This document shows positions 1 to 7,452 of a stretch of 46,631 nt of DNA, piece by piece. Origin of the DNA: an uncultured Erysipelotrichaceae bacterium (GTDB lineage: Bacteria; Bacillota_I; Bacilli_A; Erysipelotrichales; Erysipelotrichaceae); the NCBI GenBank assembly GCA_905201565.1, contig CAJKOS010000004.1, forward strand, positions 1 to 46,631, read 5' to 3'. The position numbers were made by a program, and so were the translations under genes. Position 1 is the stretch's first letter, and every line of letters starts with the position of its first letter. The notes beneath the pieces were generated by a model, which searched no databases, was not told the DNA's origin, and saw only the letters and a list, made by a program, of their open reading frames with translations.

Positions 1-424
1 CACCCATACCACCAACCCAGTGTGAGAAGGACCTCCACCAGAGAAGCCCCTTCGACATAGCTTCCACATCCGTCAGGATGGAAGAACCGGTTGTGGTAAA
101 ACCGGATACCATTTCAAAAAGACAGTCTACATACGATGGTATTTCCCTTGAAAACCAGAAGGGAAGACAGCCAAGCATTGACATGGCAAGCCATGTAAGA
201 CCCGCAGTCACTAAACCATCTCTTGCATAGAAGCCCTTGCGGCTGTTCTTTGTCACCAACAGCAATACACCTGCCACAACAATAATCACCGCAATCGAAG
301 CAAGGTAGGCATAGACAACTGTCATTTCCTGATAGCCAAAGCTGATGGCAAGTGCCGGCACCATCAACACAGCTTCAATCAATAATGTATAGGCGATAAT
401 ACGCCAGATCATTTTCCAGTTCAT
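1..424 (-). CDS. trkH: TrkH/KtrB-type potassium channel subunit, N-terminal part (cut by window edge)
   Basis: This is the membrane pore subunit of a Trk/Ktr K+ uptake system. About 141 codons are present and the rest lies beyond base 1. The start ATG at 424 follows the trkA stop by 8 bases, with a GAGG ribosome site overlapping the trkA end. The visible part has two hydrophobic N-terminal segments, then a re-entrant segment with the selectivity-filter-like motif SGFTTTGSS, followed by [13 protein letters not shown], which is typical of TrkH. It is co-transcribed with trkA, which encodes the nucleotide-binding gating ring. Assignment is firm from these motifs. TrkH versus KtrB cannot be separated from the fragment, but the two-domain TrkA next to it favours TrkH. 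Confidence 0.93.
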   Translation of the reverse strand, partial: MNWKMIWRIIAYTLLIEAVLMVPALAISFGYQEMTVVYAYLASIAVIIVVAGVLLLVTKNSRKGFYARDGLVTAGLTWLAMSMLGCLPFWFSREIPSYVDCLFEMVSGFTTTGSSILTDVEAMSKGLLWWRSFSHWVGGMG

Positions 425-432
425 GAGCAGCC

Positions 433-1794
433 TCACTCAGCAAATATATCATTCATCGTACGGATCACTTCATCCTGTGATGCAATGACAACAACCGTAT
501 CACCCGGCATAAATACAGAAGAACCATCCGCAATGGAAACCTTGACACCATGTCGTATCGACACCACAAGAATATTCTTCTTTACCGGAATATCCTTTAA
601 CATCTTTCCTGCATAGCGGGTATGTTCATCTACCACAAACTCCAAAGCCTCTGCACCTTCCGCAATCTTATGCACACTGACAACAGAGGATTCACCAGAC
701 TTTTCCATAGCCCGGATATAGCGCACGATGTGCATTGTCACAAGATCCTTTGGACAGACAACCGGACCAATTGGCAGATCGTTGAGCAGTGGAATGTTTT
801 CACCACGGCTCACCTTTGTGATGGTCAATGGCACTTTGCGCAATGCCCCATACATGGAAATGACAATGTTCATCTCATCAAATCCGGTCATGGACACAAG
901 TGCGTCATAGTCCTCAAGATCCTCTTCATCAAGGAAGGCCTGGGAACTTGCATCGCCATGGACAATACGGGAATGTGGCAGCTTATCCGCCAAAAGTTCA
1001 CACCTTTCACGGTCCTTTTCGATCAGGGTTGTCGTGATATGCATCTTGTCGAGCTGTTCAGCAAGGTAGAAGCTGATTCTTCCACCACCGGCAATTAACA
1101 CATGGTGAATGTCTTTTCTTACAATACCAAGACTTGCGAGCATATTGTGCAACTGCTCTGGATATGCTGTAACACTGAACTTGTCTCCTGCTTTCAATAC
1201 GAACGCACCATCCGGCATGATGGTCTTTCCCCCTCGTTCTACCGCACAGACAAGTACCTTGGAATGGACGAGCTTTTCAAGATCAGAAAGCTTCTTTCCA
1301 TCGAGTCTTGACCCCTCTTCTACACGCAGTTCCACAATTTCAATACGGGCTTTGGCAAAGGTGTCCCTATGCAATGTGCCTGGCATCTTGATGAGACTTG
1401 CAATCTCAGCAGCTGCCTGTTTCTCCGGATTGATGACAAGGGCAAGATGGAACATATTTGCCATCTGGTATGCCTGTGCTGCATATTCCGGATCGCGGAT
1501 ACGGGCAATGCACTGGATAGATGGATTCAGTGTAGCTGCCGTAATGCAGGCGAGCATATTGATTTCATCCGCATTGGATACCGCAATCAACACATCCACA
1601 TCCTTTACCCCGGCTTCCTTCAATATGGCAAGAGAAGCACCATTTCCGGCAATTGAATTAATATCATATGTACTTTGCACAGCCTCAAGCACTTCCGGAC
1701 GCTTGTCGATCAATGTCAGATCATGTCCCTCTTTGGATAGCTGTGCTGTGATCGCATGGCCGATTTTACCGGCACCAACAATCAAGAGATTCAT
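433..1794 (-). CDS. trkA: TrkA, cytoplasmic regulatory subunit of K+ uptake
   Basis: A 453-residue peripheral membrane protein that binds NAD(H)/nucleotides and gates the TrkH channel. It holds two tandem RCK units. The first Rossmann fold begins at residue 1 with [18 protein letters not shown] glycines (GAGKIG), and a second begins near residue 230 with [16 protein letters not shown]. Each is followed by a TrkA-C type domain (about residues 140-220 and 370-453). The length is that of a two-domain TrkA, not of the single-domain KtrA. The start is set by a GGGAGG ribosome site 8 bases upstream. The gene is first in a trkA-trkH operon, with a TTGAAA/TAGAAT promoter (extended -10) upstream. Confidence 0.95.
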   Translation of the reverse strand: MNLLIVGAGKIGHAITAQLSKEGHDLTLIDKRPEVLEAVQSTYDINSIAGNGASLAILKEAGVKDVDVLIAVSNADEINMLACITAATLNPSIQCIARIRDPEYAAQAYQMANMFHLALVINPEKQAAAEIASLIKMPGTLHRDTFAKARIEIVELRVEEGSRLDGKKLSDLEKLVHSKVLVCAVERGGKTIMPDGAFVLKAGDKFSVTAYPEQLHNMLASLGIVRKDIHHVLIAGGGRISFYLAEQLDKMHITTTLIEKDRERCELLADKLPHSRIVHGDASSQAFLDEEDLEDYDALVSMTGFDEMNIVISMYGALRKVPLTITKVSRGENIPLLNDLPIGPVVCPKDLVTMHIVRYIRAMEKSGESSVVSVHKIAEGAEALEFVVDEHTRYAGKMLKDIPVKKNILVVSIRHGVKVSIADGSSVFMPGDTVVVIASQDEVIRTMNDIFAE

Positions 1795-1821
1795 AATTTT
1801 CCTCCCAAAAAAGCACTCACT

Positions 1822-1849
1822 ATTCTAGCATCTGTATATCTTTTTTCAA
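1822..1849 (-). promoter_or_regulatory. Promoter of trkA-trkH
   Basis: On the minus strand, TTGAAA (1844-1849) and TAGAAT (1822-1827) are separated by 16 bases, and TGC precedes the -10 (extended -10). It lies 30-50 bases upstream of the trkA ribosome site and downstream of the terminator of the preceding small gene. It is predicted from sequence only. Confidence 0.55.
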
Positions 1850-1886
1850 CCATTCCCACGCTTGTGAAAAAACTAGCCAGAAACAC

Positions 1887-1916
1887 AAAAAAAAGTGCGG
1901 CACTTCACCGCACTTT
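1887..1916 (-). terminator. Rho-independent terminator of the 27-residue peptide gene
   Basis: Arms AAAGTGCGG (1892-1900) and CCGCACTTT (1908-1916) form a perfect 9-bp stem with a 7-base loop. On the minus strand they are followed by a run of eight T. It separates the small gene at 1929-2012 from trkA, so the two are separate transcripts. Confidence 0.85.
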
Positions 1917-1928
1917 GCATCCAATAAA

Positions 1929-2012
1929 TCAGGGATGTTTCCTCTCATCCCGGTGCATCCCCATGGGTACTATAATTAACAACAACGTGCCAAGCAATAT
2001 AACATACGCCAT
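1929..2012 (-). CDS. 27-residue single-pass membrane peptide (unrecognised)
   Basis: A very short gene with strong expression signals: a perfect AGGAGG (2021-2026) 8 bases before ATG, a -10 box just upstream, and a strong terminator 13 bases after the stop. The product starts MAYVILLGTLLLIIVP, one hydrophobic helix of about 15 residues, and ends in a short charged tail (HRDERKHP). The family is not recognised. It resembles, in size and layout only, small membrane regulators such as KdpF and MgrB or type I toxins. It sits directly upstream of trkA-trkH but is a separate transcript. The two 11-bp-spaced TTAAGAT repeats upstream suggest control by an OmpR/PhoB-family response regulator. That the frame is translated is inferred from the signals and not shown. 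Confidence 0.7.
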   Translation of the reverse strand: MAYVILLGTLLLIIVPMGMHRDERKHP

Positions 2013-2035
2013 ATGTCACACCTCCTGTCACCTGC

Positions 2036-2082
2036 AGTATAACCCATGAAATGTGCAACTACTTTTAAGATGCTCTTAAGAT
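2036..2082 (-). promoter_or_regulatory. Promoter with tandem TTAAGAT boxes upstream of the small peptide gene
   Basis: On the plus strand TTAAGAT occurs at 2065-2071 and again at 2076-2082, exactly 11 bases apart (one helical turn, same face). On the minus strand these read ATCTTAA-N4-ATCTTAA. The -10 TATACT lies at 2036-2041, and the -35 position (about 2059-2064) has no good hexamer, as expected of an activated promoter. OmpR/PhoB-family regulators bind such direct repeats. The identity of the regulator is unknown. Confidence 0.5.
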
Positions 2083-2091
2083 TTTGAAAAG

Positions 2092-2619
2092 TCAGTCTTC
2101 TTCCTTCTTGAGCTCTTCAAAGAATGGCTCAACAAGCTTCATAAACTTATTCCAATATGCAGGATATGCATCAACCCCACGATATACATATTCTTCATCC
2201 ATACTGACCGCAACCGCAAATTCCCACTCATTATTGCCACGGATTTCACGGCCATCATTCACCGGAATATACTCCCTGTCCCAATCCATGAGATACAGTG
2301 ATTCAAACAATGTCTTCTTCAGCTTTGTCCATGCATTTCCATCCAGAACTCCAGCGACCTTGTTTACGCCACCTTCATAAGAATCATAGACCTCATAGAG
2401 ACATACATCCCCATCCTGCACAAAGCGAAGGCGTACACTTCCGGAAATCACATCGCCATAGCGGAAGCGCATCCCCTTGACAGCAGTGACCATGCTTTCG
2501 CCATCATCGGAAAGTGCTTCTCTTCCAAAGTCATTATGACATGCATTACATGTGTAGAATGAATCGTTGTCTACCGTTTCTTTACTGCCACAATGCGGGC
2601 AGACAGGTGTTTTTGCCAT
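2092..2619 (-). CDS. Zinc-ribbon protein of unknown function
   Basis: A 175-residue protein whose N terminus carries a zinc ribbon (CPHCGS near residue 7 and CNACHN near 25). The remainder looks like an alpha/beta domain rich in acidic and aromatic residues and ends EEFLKKEED-like. The start at 2619 is chosen because GGAGGG lies 9 bases upstream and the protein then begins MAKTPVCPHCG. A longer frame open to 2769 would add a segment without a ribosome site. No enzyme motif is seen. A CpXC zinc-ribbon gene occurs at 4759-5406, so several such proteins cluster here. The function is not assigned. Confidence 0.75.
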   Translation of the reverse strand: MAKTPVCPHCGSKETVDNDSFYTCNACHNDFGREALSDDGESMVTAVKGMRFRYGDVISGSVRLRFVQDGDVCLYEVYDSYEGGVNKVAGVLDGNAWTKLKKTLFESLYLMDWDREYIPVNDGREIRGNNEWEFAVAVSMDEEYVYRGVDAYPAYWNKFMKLVEPFFEELKKEED

Positions 2620-2687
2620 ATTACAAATCCCTCCAAAAATATCTGCTACTATTCTAACAGAACAATGTAAAAACTGTGTAACCGTTT

Positions 2688-3251
2688 TCAATTTGTTGCA
2701 GAAATTTGTAACTGGCAGAGGTTTTGAACATCCAGGGAACGAAAATACAACTCTTCCAAAGGAATCCACCTCTCATTAAACACCGCCAGGACTTCTTCAT
2801 TTGAACGGCTTAATATCCTTTTTTGCTGCAAATCGTGATCTATATCCATAAATATGGTTAAAGAATAGAACTTTCTCAGGTCCTTGTGCATACTGTAGGT
2901 TCCTTCCACAACCGCAATCTGCTTTGGAACCACAATTGTTTCATCCGCAAGGGACATCGTCCCGCAGTCAAACTTCCGATAGGAAAACATTTCCTGTTTC
3001 CACCACAAGGCAAGCACTTCCTCCACCCTTTCATGGTCCACATTTTCTCCTGGCGTTGCATAGCGCTCTTCTGTGCGCTGCTCAGGGCGCAGGAAGAAGT
3101 CATCCATGTGAAACAAATCCGCATTCAGCTTCTCCGCAAGCAATGAACCAAATGTGGACTTGCCAGAACCACATCTGCCATCAATTGCGATCATGCATGG
3201 GCGTTTGTCACCTATGCATGTCTTTACTTTGTCTATTTCATTTTCGTACAT
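2688..3251 (-). CDS. Uridine-kinase-like P-loop phosphotransferase
   Basis: A 187-residue cytoplasmic protein with a Walker A motif IDGRCGSGKST at about residues 23-33. It continues with HMDDFFLRPEQR and GENVDHERV, a pattern typical of uridine kinase and related small-molecule kinases (the DDFF aspartates lie near the substrate). The length matches short uridine-kinase-like proteins found widely in Bacillota, whose substrate is usually not known. The start at 3251 has only a weak ribosome site (AGAAGATAAG). A TTAGAA-type -10 lies close to the ATG, so a very short leader is possible. The end lies 68 bases upstream of the next gene (start 2619). True uridine kinase activity is not certain. Confidence 0.75.
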   Translation of the reverse strand: MYENEIDKVKTCIGDKRPCMIAIDGRCGSGKSTFGSLLAEKLNADLFHMDDFFLRPEQRTEERYATPGENVDHERVEEVLALWWKQEMFSYRKFDCGTMSLADETIVVPKQIAVVEGTYSMHKDLRKFYSLTIFMDIDHDLQQKRILSRSNEEVLAVFNERWIPLEELYFRSLDVQNLCQLQISATN

Positions 3252-3284
3252 GCTTATCTTCTAACACAGAACACTAACCATCGC

Positions 3285-3322
3285 AAGAGAAAAGACCCAT
3301 ACGGGTCTCATCTCTTTTATTT
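3285..3322. terminator. Compound hairpin with terminator-like features between divergent genes
   Basis: AAGAGA (3285-3290) pairs with TCTCTT (3311-3316), and inside them GACCC (3294-3298) pairs with GGGTC (3303-3307) around loop ATAC. T-rich stretches follow on both strands (TTATTT on plus, TCTTTTCTCTT on minus). No annotated gene reads into it from either side, because the flanking genes diverge. It may therefore end an unannotated small RNA made in the 3320-3470 interval. Confidence 0.5.
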
Positions 3323-3473
3323 AAGGGGATAGAATTTCTCTGGCATGTGCCAAGGGGGAAGCATGTGCCAAAGCACACATCTCTGTGCACATATAAAATA
3401 ACAAAACATTACCGCAGAAAAACGGATAAATTATGGGGAATTGTGTGAAATGTTTTACTTCACTTTTTGTCTA
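3317..3473. other. Gene-free interval with short repeats and hairpins; small RNA candidate
   Basis: No open frame of note. The 11-mer GCATGTGCCAA occurs at 3343-3353 and 3361-3371 (18-base period). GCACA (3373-3377) and TGTGC (3384-3388) form a hairpin. On the minus strand these lie just upstream of the compound hairpin at 3285-3316, in the order expected of a structured transcript of about 110 bases ending at a terminator. No known RNA family is recognised. Confidence 0.35.
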
Positions 3474-3505
3474 TTGCATAATATTGAGTAACACACTATA
3501 GTGTG
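3474..3505 (+). promoter_or_regulatory. Promoter with palindromic operator over the -10 of the recombinase-like gene
   Basis: TTGCAT (3474-3479) and TATAGT (3497-3502) are separated by 17 bases. A perfect 14-bp palindrome, CACACTATAGTGTG (3492-3505), is centred on the -10, so a bound dimer would block RNA polymerase. This suggests repression, perhaps by the gene product itself. The ribosome site AGGAGG (3531-3536) follows. Confidence 0.6.
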
Positions 3506-3544
3506 CTTGAAGTAATAATATTGGCTGATAAGGAGGTGGACCAT

Positions 3545-4690
3545 ATGACACAAGCGAAAGTTCCCATTGGACTTTCTATCGAACAGTGGAACGCCATCAT
3601 GGACGGACTAGGCAGCCACCCCTCCACGGTGAACGACTACCGGAAAATCATTAATCTTCTGCATTCCTATAAAAACGGAAAGTTCCATATCATTTCCATG
3701 ACAAATGATGACGCAAGGGAATACTTTAAAATGCTCGATGATAAGGTAAAAGAAGGCACATTGACCAAAAATACCGTTCATCGCTACCAGGCAACCCTGC
3801 GATCCATTGGAAGCCGGATTGAAAACCATCCGGAAACCTTCCCCGGATACCAGAATCCATTCTCTGGCATATTACACAATGAAGTGCGCGCCTGCACAAA
3901 GTACACGGAGAGTACCTTTGCAAGAGCTGGAGACATCCGCAAAATGATCGGGGTACTTCCAGGTTTTCCACAGGATAAACAACTGTTGATGGAAATGATG
4001 CTGTATCTTGGCCTGCGTCCAAAACAGGTAGAAAACATCCGCCTGTCTGACTTTACCGTCAACCCAAACAGCCCGGACAAAGAACTGATATTGACCATAC
4101 CGGATGGAAAGTATCTTGAAAAGATCAACCGGAAAGATAAACCACTGCAGGAAAACGCACTCACAAAACTGATGAGCACCTCCCACAATGGCAACCGCCT
4201 TTGGGATGTACAAGGTGTCTTCCGCTTCTATGCCCCCTTCAGCAGTAAGCTGAAAACAAGAGATCCGGATCTTGGCAAAACCACAAACGATGCCTTCTAC
4301 TTTGAAACATCCCAGCATCGCCCATACTCCTATCGTGCACTGCACCACTTTGTACAGGAAGTCTGTGTCAAGGCAGGACTTGATTGCAATGCGGTCACCC
4401 CTTATCAATTAAGCCTCTTTGGCAGTATCAATTCCTATCTGCTGTTCTCCACGCTGTGTGATGAACAACAGCTGCGCAAGAGACTGCCCAAGGCAAAGAG
4501 CCGTGAAGAACATAACCGCATACTCGGTGAATTACATGAGGTCAATGCCCGCTTCCTGCCCCTTGCCAACAATGGATGGATTGGCTGCTGGGTATTGGAA
4601 TACCCGCTCACCAGGAAGAAGATCATCAATGATATCAAAGCACAGCTTGGAAGGGACTTCCTTCTCAAAGCAGTTGGTGTAGACAAGTGA
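3545..4690 (+). CDS. Tyrosine-recombinase-like protein lacking key catalytic residues
   Basis: A 381-residue protein and the only large plus-strand gene in the first 11 kb. It has the two-part layout of phage integrases: an N-terminal helical core-binding region (about residues 10-120) and a C-terminal domain in which LYLGLRPKQVENIRLSDF (R158) matches box I. The region expected to be box II reads VTPYQLSLFGSI near residue 295, where active enzymes have HDLRHT-like HxxR. No Tyr nucleophile block is evident near the C terminus. It is therefore probably not an active recombinase and may be a DNA-binding derivative. The start ATG follows AGGAGG by 8 bases. It has its own palindromic promoter and a strong terminator, and no att-like repeats were found. 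Confidence 0.7.
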   Translation: MTQAKVPIGLSIEQWNAIMDGLGSHPSTVNDYRKIINLLHSYKNGKFHIISMTNDDAREYFKMLDDKVKEGTLTKNTVHRYQATLRSIGSRIENHPETFPGYQNPFSGILHNEVRACTKYTESTFARAGDIRKMIGVLPGFPQDKQLLMEMMLYLGLRPKQVENIRLSDFTVNPNSPDKELILTIPDGKYLEKINRKDKPLQENALTKLMSTSHNGNRLWDVQGVFRFYAPFSSKLKTRDPDLGKTTNDAFYFETSQHRPYSYRALHHFVQEVCVKAGLDCNAVTPYQLSLFGSINSYLLFSTLCDEQQLRKRLPKAKSREEHNRILGELHEVNARFLPLANNGWIGCWVLEYPLTRKKIINDIKAQLGRDFLLKAVGVDK

Positions 4691-4708
4691 ACAGATGGAT
4701 AGAGCTTA

Positions 4709-4740
4709 GGACAACATCACAAATGTTGTCCTTTTATTAT
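4709..4740 (+). terminator. Terminator of the recombinase-like gene
   Basis: GGACAACAT (4709-4717) pairs with ATGTTGTCC (4723-4731) around a 5-base loop, followed by TTTTATTAT on the plus strand. It lies 18 bases after the stop codon. Confidence 0.9.
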
Positions 4741-4743
4741 AGC

Positions 4744-4768
4744 AAAAAGGATTGCCAATCAGGCAACC
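4744..4768 (-). terminator. Terminator overlapping the end of the CpXC gene
   Basis: On the minus strand GGTTGCC (4762-4768) pairs with GGCAATCC (4749-4756), with one G-U pair, followed by five T. The stem contains the stop codon of the CpXC gene. It stands back to back with the plus-strand terminator at 4709-4740. Confidence 0.7.
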
Positions 4769-5406
4769 CCCGCACTCTTTTGAAACAATGATAACAGCCA
4801 GTCACTGTTAATCAGAGAAAACTCTTCAGGATCAACTGTGAAATCCATATTGCTGGAAGTGATTTCTTCTTCGAGCATTGATACCGGAATGATGAAGGCC
4901 ATACCGCGGTCGGCTGTGCGCACATTGATCTTCATAACATCATTTTCATAGCGTTCATAATCCACCGAAGTCACCTCTTCCGGCTTTCCTTTTTTATTGT
5001 CCACAAATTCGATGAAACTATCATACCTGGCAAGTTCCACCAGCACATCATCCGCACCATCTTCAAAGATCGAAATCTTTTCGGTAAACTCCCGTACCGT
5101 CGCACACCTGCGCAACCGGTAACCCTGTTTGACAAGTGGCTTTGCGACAGCCTGTTTCACCACTTCTGGCACTTCTTTGTCTGAGACAAAGATCACAAAT
5201 TTGTGGTATGGATCCACATAGAGCAGATCGTTCTGCACAAGGAATTCCTTGTTGCAATGTGGGCATAACTGCTGGAACACCTCACCGGAAAGGCATCTGT
5301 CCCTGAGGTCTTTGTCTATTTCCGCATTGATGGAATCATAAACAGAAATTTCAAATGTTTTCCCACAATAGGGACAAGTATAGGTTACATCATGTGATAC
5401 GCTCAT
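4759..5406 (-). CDS. CpXC-domain zinc-ribbon protein
   Basis: A 215-residue protein beginning with a CpXC domain: YTCPYCGKTFEISVY near residue 9 and QLCPHCNKEFLVQN near residue 47, four cysteines that likely bind zinc. The domain is named for its CPxC pairs and has no established function. The C-terminal 130 residues form an alpha/beta region without recognised motifs. AAGGAG lies 8 bases before the ATG. The start is only 2 bases beyond the stop of the upstream gene (5409-6104), so the two are almost surely co-translated and may act together. Confidence 0.8.
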   Translation of the reverse strand: MSVSHDVTYTCPYCGKTFEISVYDSINAEIDKDLRDRCLSGEVFQQLCPHCNKEFLVQNDLLYVDPYHKFVIFVSDKEVPEVVKQAVAKPLVKQGYRLRRCATVREFTEKISIFEDGADDVLVELARYDSFIEFVDNKKGKPEEVTSVDYERYENDVMKINVRTADRGMAFIIPVSMLEEEITSSNMDFTVDPEEFSLINSDWLLSLFQKSAGVA

Positions 5407-5408
5407 CT

Positions 5409-6104
5409 TTAACTCCTTATTGATACTCCTGAAAATGTAATGCCATAACGGCTCGATATCTCCCGGATCTTTTCGAGAACTGTTTCTTCCTGATGGCTGA
5501 GTGTATCCCCTACAAACAAAGCCAATAGCCGTATGCCTCCAGCATATTCATATGGCAATGCCATCACTGTCTCATACTCTTCGTGCTGGGATGTCTTGTC
5601 AATGAGATGACCTTTGACAAAAGGTCCATCAATGGCAGTGAGAATCATGTCATACTCCACAATCTCTGTACCCTCAATCACACCCACATACACAATGTCC
5701 GGATAGACAAGGTCTCTGAGATTATCAAGTCTTTCATCCGTCCTGAGAAACAGCACATCCTCTTCCACGTCACCTTCCTGTTTCTCAAGGAAGGCATTGC
5801 CTTTACGGGCAATGGTTTCATCATAGTCGAGAATCCGCATCTCACACTCTGCCACTTCCTCCATGGTAAATACACCATAGATATCCTCTTTCTCAAGACC
5901 CTTTGTACAATAATCCCAGGAAGGTCCAACCGAAAGAACCGCAAAGCACACCGCACCATCCTCTGCACAATAGGCAGTACAGATGGCATAACAGTCATCA
6001 TCATGTATCTCAATTCTGTTTTTCAACTTATCAGTCAGTTCATCTGCCTCTATGGTCACAAACTGATGATAATATGCATGAAACAGATATTCTCTTACTT
6101 TCAT
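5409..6104 (-). CDS. Hypothetical protein, operon partner of the CpXC gene
   Basis: A 231-residue protein rich in acidic residues, with no signal peptide, membrane helix or motif that I recognise. The start at 6104 (MKVREYLFHAYYHQF) is chosen because AGGAGG with a 5-base spacer lies directly upstream. A frame open to 6137 would bypass this site. The stop is 2 bases from the ATG of the CpXC gene, which gives a tight two-gene operon ending at the terminator at 4744-4768. The start region overlaps the possible remnant gene at 6119-6274. The function is unknown. Confidence 0.75.
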   Translation of the reverse strand: MKVREYLFHAYYHQFVTIEADELTDKLKNRIEIHDDDCYAICTAYCAEDGAVCFAVLSVGPSWDYCTKGLEKEDIYGVFTMEEVAECEMRILDYDETIARKGNAFLEKQEGDVEEDVLFLRTDERLDNLRDLVYPDIVYVGVIEGTEIVEYDMILTAIDGPFVKGHLIDKTSQHEEYETVMALPYEYAGGIRLLALFVGDTLSHQEETVLEKIREISSRYGITFSGVSIRS

Positions 6105-6118
6105 GTTCACCTCCTGAA

Positions 6119-6274
6119 TCATCGCATCCCGAAACATTTCACATACTTCAGGAATAAAAGACTTCTCAAGTCATCTAAAGCATACGTTATTTTCCCTGAC
6201 AAGGATACCATTGTACCATGCGTGTGCCTGTACGATAAACCAAACACTCCCGGAATCCCTTTTTCCAGCACCAT
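6119..6274 (-). pseudogene. Possible 51-codon gene remnant
   Basis: An open frame reading MVLEKGIPGVFGLSY at its start and KYVKCFGMR at its end. A stop codon stands two codons before the ATG, and no ribosome site is spaced correctly. In-frame codons beyond that stop (MWPQILTP and further) look continuous with it, which suggests a decayed short gene. The opposite strand is also open across part of this stretch, so the coding direction is uncertain. No family is assigned. Confidence 0.25.
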
Positions 6275-6419
6275 TTCCTATGGTGTTAGAATTTGCGGCC
6301 ACATTATCAATCTATATCCTGTTTTCTTCTTCTTGATTGAAATGCAAATCAACTCGTGATAGCATAATAATGAACTAACTCGAGAAGGATGCAGGCTGGG
6401 TTCCCGAATGGGAGTAGGT
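6275..6419. other. Gene-free AT-rich stretch downstream of the DUF3644 gene
   Basis: No convincing gene, hairpin with T-run or repeat was seen here. The bases next to the DUF3644 stop (6380-6415) are more GC-rich than the gene itself, which may mark an insertion edge, but no matching repeat was found on the other side. Confidence 0.3.
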
Positions 6420-7394
6420 TTAGACCAAGAATTCCTTTGCCCCTGGGGTTAGTCTTTTTAGTTTGTCGACAATATTATCAGGATCTTTTTTTATCTCGCC
6501 AAATATTAATTCAATAGCATGAATCGAATAGGTGTATTGTGGTTGTGAAAATTGTTTATGGACATAACAATACTTTTCATTTTCCTTAATACCATACACT
6601 TTGTTAAACAGCCCAAATACATATTGATTCATTATTGGCTTTAATCCACTTTTTACCAATCGGTTATTGATTTCTCTGCAAGCATTTTTCATGCTGTATT
6701 TATGCGTATCATTAACATCTTGTATCTGCCTGACGATTTTAACTGTCGCATCCGCATTATTATCAACTTTAACAAAAGAAGTTGCTTCTTCTTTATTCCT
6801 GGTCAGATAATGATAATGCTCAATTTTAATTGCAAATCCTTGATTATTTTCATCAATCATCGGTTGCAATTTTCTATTATTATCAATTAATCTTTGTGCT
6901 ATTTCTTCAGGATATTTTACTTTTATTTTCTCTTCATCCAACGCTTTCATACTTACAACCAAAGTCAAAAAGTTTTGTGGAATTACTTCAGTCATATCAA
7001 CCTTATGAAACTCATTCATTTTTTCAACAAAGTTTAACACACATGCCTGAAATAAAGGGATATAAACCATTTCATACTCTTCCGTGATAAAGTGTGTGCT
7101 TGTATTTCTAAGCTCAATTATTTTTTCCAGATTTCTTCTTACTGGAGTTTTCTCGTTTGTGAAAATTTTACGTAAGCAGCCATCCAAACTAATCGTTCTC
7201 CCAGGATTATCTTTAAAGTAAATACTGTTCATCCCATCCCGCTTAATCAGATAAGCTTTTAGCATTAGTTCCCATGCATTACAAATGAACATACTAAAAC
7301 CTTCAACACGATATTTGATTGTAGGTTTATTGTAGATCTCGATTGCCATCACAAAGCATTCTTTTGCTTTTTCAATTAACTTGTCTTCGATCAT
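6420..7394 (-). CDS. DUF3644-family protein with HEPN-like RNxxxH motif
   Basis: A 324-residue protein whose N-terminal helical part matches the DUF3644 pattern: FVMAIEIYNKPTIKYRVEGF, then CNAWELMLKAYLIKRDG. At residues 96-101 it reads RNTSTH, the R-x4-6-H signature of HEPN ribonuclease folds. DUF3644 genes are often found among phage-defence and abortive-infection genes, so an RNA-cleaving defence role is plausible but inferred. The gene is clearly more AT-rich than its neighbours and stands alone between housekeeping genes, which suggests horizontal gain. The ribosome site is weak. No antitoxin or methyltransferase partner lies beside it. Confidence 0.75.
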   Translation of the reverse strand: MIEDKLIEKAKECFVMAIEIYNKPTIKYRVEGFSMFICNAWELMLKAYLIKRDGMNSIYFKDNPGRTISLDGCLRKIFTNEKTPVRRNLEKIIELRNTSTHFITEEYEMVYIPLFQACVLNFVEKMNEFHKVDMTEVIPQNFLTLVVSMKALDEEKIKVKYPEEIAQRLIDNNRKLQPMIDENNQGFAIKIEHYHYLTRNKEEATSFVKVDNNADATVKIVRQIQDVNDTHKYSMKNACREINNRLVKSGLKPIMNQYVFGLFNKVYGIKENEKYCYVHKQFSQPQYTYSIHAIELIFGEIKKDPDNIVDKLKRLTPGAKEFLV

Positions 7395-7420
7395 GATTCC
7401 ATTCTCTGTCTTGTTATATA

Positions 7421-7443
7421 AAAGAAAAGCAGGCTGAGCCTGC
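7421..7443 (-). terminator. Terminator of the Bax-inhibitor-like gene
   Basis: GCAGGC (7429-7434) pairs with GCCTGC (7438-7443) around TGA. On the minus strand TTTTCTTTT follows. It lies just before the DUF3644 start codon. Confidence 0.85.
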
Positions 7444-7452
7444 CTTGTTCAC

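Noticed and set aside
2041..2062. TTGCAC at 2053-2058 (minus) as -35 of the small peptide gene
   Set aside because: It is only 11 bases from the TATACT -10, too close for a standard promoter.
3545..7394. The recombinase-like gene and the DUF3644 gene as edges of one mobile element
   Set aside because: No direct repeats, tRNA-like target or structural mobile genes were found between or around them. The CpXC operon in between looks native.
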